A stretch of DNA of 64,000 nt from Bacillus pinisoli (GTDB lineage Bacteria > Bacillota > Bacilli > Bacillales > SA4), in contig NZ_JAJQKI010000006.1 in NCBI RefSeq assembly GCF_023036475.1, positions 178,786-242,785 of the forward strand, in the 5' to 3' direction. The notes beneath the pieces are model-generated. The model saw nothing but the letters and a program-made list of their open reading frames with translations. It was not told where the DNA came from and ran no database searches. Shown here one piece after another: positions 61,111 through 64,000 of the stretch. A program made the position numbers and the translations under genes. Each line of letters opens with the position of its first letter. Positions within the stretch are counted from its first letter, which is position 1.

Positions 61111-61656
61111 ATGAAAATCTATACAAAATCAGGTGACAAAGGAACGACATCTCTTGTTTATGGACAAAGAGTTGCAAAACATGACAGTCGGGTAGAAGCG
61201 TATGGTACGTGTGATGAAGCGAACTCTTTAATCGGTCTTGCAGTAAGTTATATTGAGGAAGAGGCAGCTGAGGAGCTAAAGAAGATTTTAGAAGCATGTC
61301 AAAAAATCCAGACGACCATCTTCCATGTTGGGGCAGAGCTAGCAACACCTATAGGAAAAGAAGTGAAGTGGAAGTTAACAGAGGCTGATATAGAGTGGTT
61401 GGAAACACTAATTGATGAGTGGAGTGAGCAACTGCCGCCATTAACAAACTTTATCCTACCGGGTGGATCCCGAGCTGGTGCAACCTTACATCTAGCTAGA
61501 ACAGTTATAAGAAGGGCAGAAAGAAGAGCCGTCTTAATTGAGGAAGTAAATCCAATGGTACTGTCTTATTTAAATCGTCTCTCAGATTTTCTTTTTGTAG
61601 CCGCAAGATATGTAAATCATCTTTTACAAAAGCAAGAACCTACCTTGCACCAATGA
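61111..61656 (+). CDS. ATP:cob(I)alamin adenosyltransferase, PduO type
   Basis: The enzyme transfers the adenosyl group of ATP to cob(I)alamin. The N-terminal KIYTKSGDKGTTSLVYGQRV is the ATP-binding signature of the PduO family, with RVEAYGTCDEANSLIG following near residue 28 and the C-terminal RAGATLHLARTVIRRAERRAV near residue 130 carrying the active-site arginines. GGAGGGG precedes ATG 61111, giving 181 residues. It is a monocistronic gene here; no cobalamin riboswitch was found upstream. Confidence 0.92.
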   Translation: MKIYTKSGDKGTTSLVYGQRVAKHDSRVEAYGTCDEANSLIGLAVSYIEEEAAEELKKILEACQKIQTTIFHVGAELATPIGKEVKWKLTEADIEWLETLIDEWSEQLPPLTNFILPGGSRAGATLHLARTVIRRAERRAVLIEEVNPMVLSYLNRLSDFLFVAARYVNHLLQKQEPTLHQ

Positions 61657-61701
61657 GAGGGTTAAAAAGGTGATTTATAACATATAATATAGACACAATT
61701 A

Positions 61702-61748
61702 TTGACAAAAAGAGCTTTATGCATATACACTATTTATAACAATTATAA
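61702..61748 (+). promoter_or_regulatory. perR promoter with a Per box
   Basis: TTGACA (61702-61707) and TATACA (61724-61729) are separated by 16 bases. The Per box TTATAACAATTATAA (61734-61748) follows at once and matches the consensus TTATAATNATTATAA at all but one specified base. A box at the transcription start fits autorepression of perR, as known in B. subtilis. Confidence 0.8.
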
Positions 61749-61781
61749 AATAATATTTTTTTTAATGAGAGGTGCATGACG

Positions 61782-62216
61782 GTGTCTGTACAATTAAAAG
61801 ATGCGCTGGAAACGTTGAAAGATTCAGGAGTTCGAATTACTCCACAACGTCATGCGATATTAGAATATCTAATTCAAACAATGACGCATCCAACGGCCGA
61901 TGATATTTTTAAAGCGCTTGAAGGAAAGTTCCCAAATATGAGTGTTGCAACTGTCTATAATAATTTAAGAGTTTTTAGAGAAGCGGGATTAGTGAAAGAA
62001 TTAACTTACGGAGATTCTTCCAGTCGTTTTGACTTCGTGACAAGTGATCATTATCATGTCATATGTGAAGAGTGCGGAAAAATAGTTGATTTTCATTACC
62101 CTGGCTTGGATGAGGTCGAAGCACTTGCGTCTCACGTTACAGGATTTAAGGTTTCTCACCACAGAATGGAGACCTACGGTACGTGTCCGGACTGTGCTAA
62201 GCAACCAAAACATTAA
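61782..62216 (+). CDS. perR: Peroxide-responsive repressor PerR (Fur family)
   Basis: PerR senses H2O2 through metal-catalysed histidine oxidation and represses katA, ahpCF, mrgA and hem genes in B. subtilis. The product is close to that protein: [13 protein letters not shown], then [39 protein letters not shown] (winged helix), [19 protein letters not shown] with the regulatory His/Asp ligands, and the four zinc cysteines in CEEC and CPDC. GTG 61782 is preferred over ATG 61776, since GAGAGGTG ends 7 bases before it and the protein then aligns with B. subtilis PerR at the start. 144 residues. Confidence 0.95.
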   Translation: MSVQLKDALETLKDSGVRITPQRHAILEYLIQTMTHPTADDIFKALEGKFPNMSVATVYNNLRVFREAGLVKELTYGDSSSRFDFVTSDHYHVICEECGKIVDFHYPGLDEVEALASHVTGFKVSHHRMETYGTCPDCAKQPKH

Positions 62217-62223
62217 TCAACAT

Positions 62224-62259
62224 AAAGAAAGCTGACTTTTTAAAAGTCAGCTTTCTTTT
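62224..62259. terminator. Bidirectional terminator between perR and ygzB
   Basis: AAAGAAAGCTGACTTTT and AAAAGTCAGCTTTCTTT form a 17-bp stem; it overlaps the end of the convergent ygzB gene. Confidence 0.88.
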
Positions 62260-62606
62260 CTGTTTCTGCGGTTATATTTCTCATCAAATTCTTGGCCTTC
62301 TAGATTAGGGTCAAGTGTAAGTGGCTCGTTACAATACATACACATATCTACTCGCCCTAAAATTTTGGTTGGTTTTTCACAGTTTGGACACGTGACTAAC
62401 ACCGTCTTGGTAGAAAGCATGCCAATCCAGAAATAAACGATCGTACTAGCTATGATAAATAGTAGCCCTAGCATCATAAAGATACTTATTACCCAAACGT
62501 TCGATCTGAAAAATATACCGATATACATAACAATGAAACCAATAAAAATTAAGCTTAATGCAAAAGTTCTAATCTTATTGATTTTATTAGAGTATTTTTT
62601 AGCCAT
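62247..62606 (-). CDS. ygzB: UPF0295 membrane protein YgzB
   Basis: The 119-residue protein [20 protein letters not shown] has two hydrophobic segments ([18 protein letters not shown] and [24 protein letters not shown]). A C-terminal zinc-ribbon-like CPNC...CMYC segment follows, with [25 protein letters not shown]. It follows the B. subtilis YgzB sequence throughout. Function is unknown. Position between perR and ygxA is conserved. Confidence 0.92.
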   Translation of the reverse strand: MAKKYSNKINKIRTFALSLIFIGFIVMYIGIFFRSNVWVISIFMMLGLLFIIASTIVYFWIGMLSTKTVLVTCPNCEKPTKILGRVDMCMYCNEPLTLDPNLEGQEFDEKYNRRNRKES

Positions 62607-62736
62607 AAAATTCCCTCCTGGCTAATACTATATCATATTAGACAAAAGGCCTGTACTGAAAACAAGTGGATAAAAGAGGTTTTTATTCCTTTAGCGTCGA
62701 AACTACAAATATACCCTTATATTGGAGGAATTAGGT

Positions 62737-63603
62737 ATGGAAGATTTATTACGTCCGATCTATCAAGAAAGGGCAAGCCATGCTAACACACTAGGTATTG
62801 TTTTGTTAGAAAAACAAAAACCAGATAATCCTGCAACTGATAATTTTGATGTTGTTTTATTTGTCATTGTTAATAAGAAGGAACCAGGTAGACTATTAAA
62901 GCATTATCAACTTGAGTCTGGTAAGGTGGCTGGATTAAAAATTGTTGATGCGGATCAAGTAGATAAATGGATTAATCTAGGGACGAATAGAAGAATTATT
63001 GACTGGATTATGAATGGAAAGATTCTATTTGAACGGAATGATTATTTAACGGATCTAAAACAAAAGCTTTTTGATTTCCCTCTAAAGGACCGTAAGAAAA
63101 GAATAGGCTTAGAATTTGCTAAGCTAATAAAAAGGTTTAAAGATGGTAAAGAATTGTTTGAAGCAGGACATATGCTTGATGCATATAATTACATGGTTCA
63201 TGCACTTCATCATTTAGCTAGGCTTTCCGTTATTGACCATGGCTTCCATCCAGAGGTTACGGTTTGGAATCAAGTGAAAAAGATAGAACCAGAAATATAT
63301 AAGCTTTATCAAGAACTACTTGAAAGTGAAGAGACACTATATAAAAAGCTAGAATTATTATTTCTGGCAAGTGAGTTCTTGGTTCATTCGAGCACAAAGG
63401 TCGGGGCGTTGCATTTACTAGAGGTAATGGATGAAAATGAAGTCTGGACAATACAGGAGCTCAGTACGCATGATGAACTCATTGACTACTCTGTTGATTT
63501 TGAGGCTTTGTTGGAGTACTTAATAGATCGAAAAGTGATTAAGGTGAGAACGGAAAAAACAAAGGGACAGGGAATTTACCACAGAATCTACTCTAGTTTT
63601 TAA
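62737..63603 (+). CDS. ygxA: Nucleotidyltransferase-like protein YgxA
   Basis: The 288-residue protein MEDLLRPIYQERASHANTLG has an N-terminal nucleotidyltransferase-like region (IVLLEKQKPDNPATDNFDVVLFVIV, where DNFDVVLFVI stands at the place of the usual GSxxxGDxDLD site) and a helical middle with HMLDAYNYMVHALHHLARLS. The C-terminal part resembles a winged helix. The catalytic motif is degenerate, so the activity is uncertain. AGGAATTAGGT precedes ATG 62737. As in B. subtilis it lies just upstream of an rRNA operon. Confidence 0.9.
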   Translation: MEDLLRPIYQERASHANTLGIVLLEKQKPDNPATDNFDVVLFVIVNKKEPGRLLKHYQLESGKVAGLKIVDADQVDKWINLGTNRRIIDWIMNGKILFERNDYLTDLKQKLFDFPLKDRKKRIGLEFAKLIKRFKDGKELFEAGHMLDAYNYMVHALHHLARLSVIDHGFHPEVTVWNQVKKIEPEIYKLYQELLESEETLYKKLELLFLASEFLVHSSTKVGALHLLEVMDENEVWTIQELSTHDELIDYSVDFEALLEYLIDRKVIKVRTEKTKGQGIYHRIYSSF

Positions 63604-63629
63604 TGTTTTAAAAAAATCTATATAAGCTG

Positions 63630-63659
63630 TTGACATTATTTTTAGAATCATGGTATATT
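63630..63659 (+). promoter_or_regulatory. rRNA operon promoter P1
   Basis: TTGACA (63630-63635) and TATATT (63654-63659) are 18 bases apart. It is followed about 86 bases later by a second similar promoter, the tandem arrangement typical of Bacillus rrn operons. Confidence 0.78.
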
Positions 63660-63715
63660 GTTCTTCGTCGCTACTGAATGACTTCACCACTTAGAAAAAT
63701 AATTTTTAAAAAGTG

Positions 63716-63745
63716 TTGACTTATTCGTAACGAAAATGTTATATT
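63716..63745 (+). promoter_or_regulatory. rRNA operon promoter P2
   Basis: TTGACT (63716-63721) and TATATT (63740-63745) are 18 bases apart. The following GTCGCTTCTGAGCGGCG and TTCTTTGAAAACTAAAC resemble Bacillus rrn leader sequence and its BoxA-like antitermination element (about 63776-63794). Confidence 0.8.
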
Positions 63746-63923
63746 AATAAAGTCGCTTCTGAGCGGCGAAGAAAGTTCTTTGAAAACTAAACAAAACGTC
63801 AAGCGTGTTGGTTTATGTAAATCAACAACAATTTTTAAAAAACTTATTAATGCCAGCGCATAATAAGGAAGTTTATTTTCGTTAATGCGAAATAAACTCG
63901 GTGTATTTGAGCTTATCAAACAC
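63746..63923 (+). other. rRNA leader
   Basis: The leader holds the BoxA-like TTCTTTGAAAACTAAAC and a hairpin AGTTTATTTTCG/CGAAATAAACT about 30-55 bases before the 16S start, which is expected for processing. No coding ORF. Confidence 0.75.
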
Positions 63924-64000
63924 TTTATTGGAGAGTTTGATCCTGGCTCAGGACGAACGCTGGCGGCGTGCCTAATACATGCAAGTCGAGCGGAGTTTTG
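63924..64000 (+). rRNA. rrs: 16S ribosomal RNA, 5' end
   Basis: The last 77 bases contain the conserved 16S start GAGAGTTTGATCCTGGCTCA and GGACGAACGCTGGCGGCGTG. CCTAATACATGCAAGTCGAG follows. Only the 5' end is present. The mature 5' terminus is taken as TTTATTGG by analogy to B. subtilis. Confidence 0.99.

Overview
The window is a low-GC chromosomal segment from an endospore-forming member of the Bacillaceae. The evidence is four small spore-protein genes (sspH, sspK, a gamma-type sspE, yfhD), AGGAGG-type ribosome binding sites with frequent TTG/GTG starts, and a gene order that follows the Bacillus subtilis yfhD-yfhE-yfhF-recX-yfhH-sspK-yfhJ-yfhP-mutY-yfhS-fabL-sspE-ygaB-ygaC-ygaD...ygaE-gsaB...perR-ygzB-ygxA-rrn block. 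It ends 77 bases into a 16S rRNA gene. The species cannot be named from this.

Layout. (1) 1-14.1 kb: the 5' part of an arginine-catabolic rocB-like gene, divergent from a complete arginine biosynthesis cluster argC-J-B-D-carA-carB-argF and then argG and argH. ArgR/AhrC-type boxes lie between rocB and argC and before argG. argG and argH are separated by a 0.7 kb tandem array of 82-bp units. (2) 14.3-19.7 kb: a LigB-family dioxygenase, a PepV-type dipeptidase, sspH, an AGCS amino acid symporter, and a YczE-like membrane protein behind a class I c-di-GMP riboswitch and terminator. (3) 19.7-34.2 kb: a DnaA-box cluster and then the conserved yfhD-to-ygaD block, with an extra acetyltransferase carrying a tRNA-like leader, an amidohydrolase, a decayed CBO0543-family gene and several non-coding repeat arrays. 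(4) 34.2-46.9 kb: genes that interrupt the B. subtilis-like order: an oligopeptide ABC transporter (permease/ATPase operon divergent from its binding protein), uppP, a ZIP transporter, an arsR-aldehyde dehydrogenase pair and two orphan histidine kinases. (5) 47-63.6 kb: ygaE, two small membrane proteins, a P-loop kinase, a large glutamate synthase subunit without its small subunit, gsaB, a three-gene ABC-2 exporter, a broken DUF3231 gene, a potassium-channel-like protein, a cobalamin adenosyltransferase, perR with a Per box, ygzB and ygxA. (6) 63.6-64 kb: tandem rRNA promoters, leader and 16S start.

The most unusual content is non-coding. Eight small elements (about 92-192 bp) share GGCTCTTTTC-type inverted ends, and seven are flanked by 8-bp direct repeats (four exact, three with one mismatch). 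A second, structured family at 56169 has the same GGCT...AGCC ends and an exact 8-bp duplication. Both are MITE-like and point to a transposase supplied from elsewhere. Separately, two long arrays of a GCAAGAA motif (82-bp and 81-bp periods, four sub-units each) and a short CTGATATA array all place their motif every 19-21 bases, about two helical turns. A 129-bp triple repeat and a perfect 41-bp palindrome are also present. The tRNA-like leader ahead of the acetyltransferase and the DnaA-box cluster are the best candidates for unrecognised regulation.
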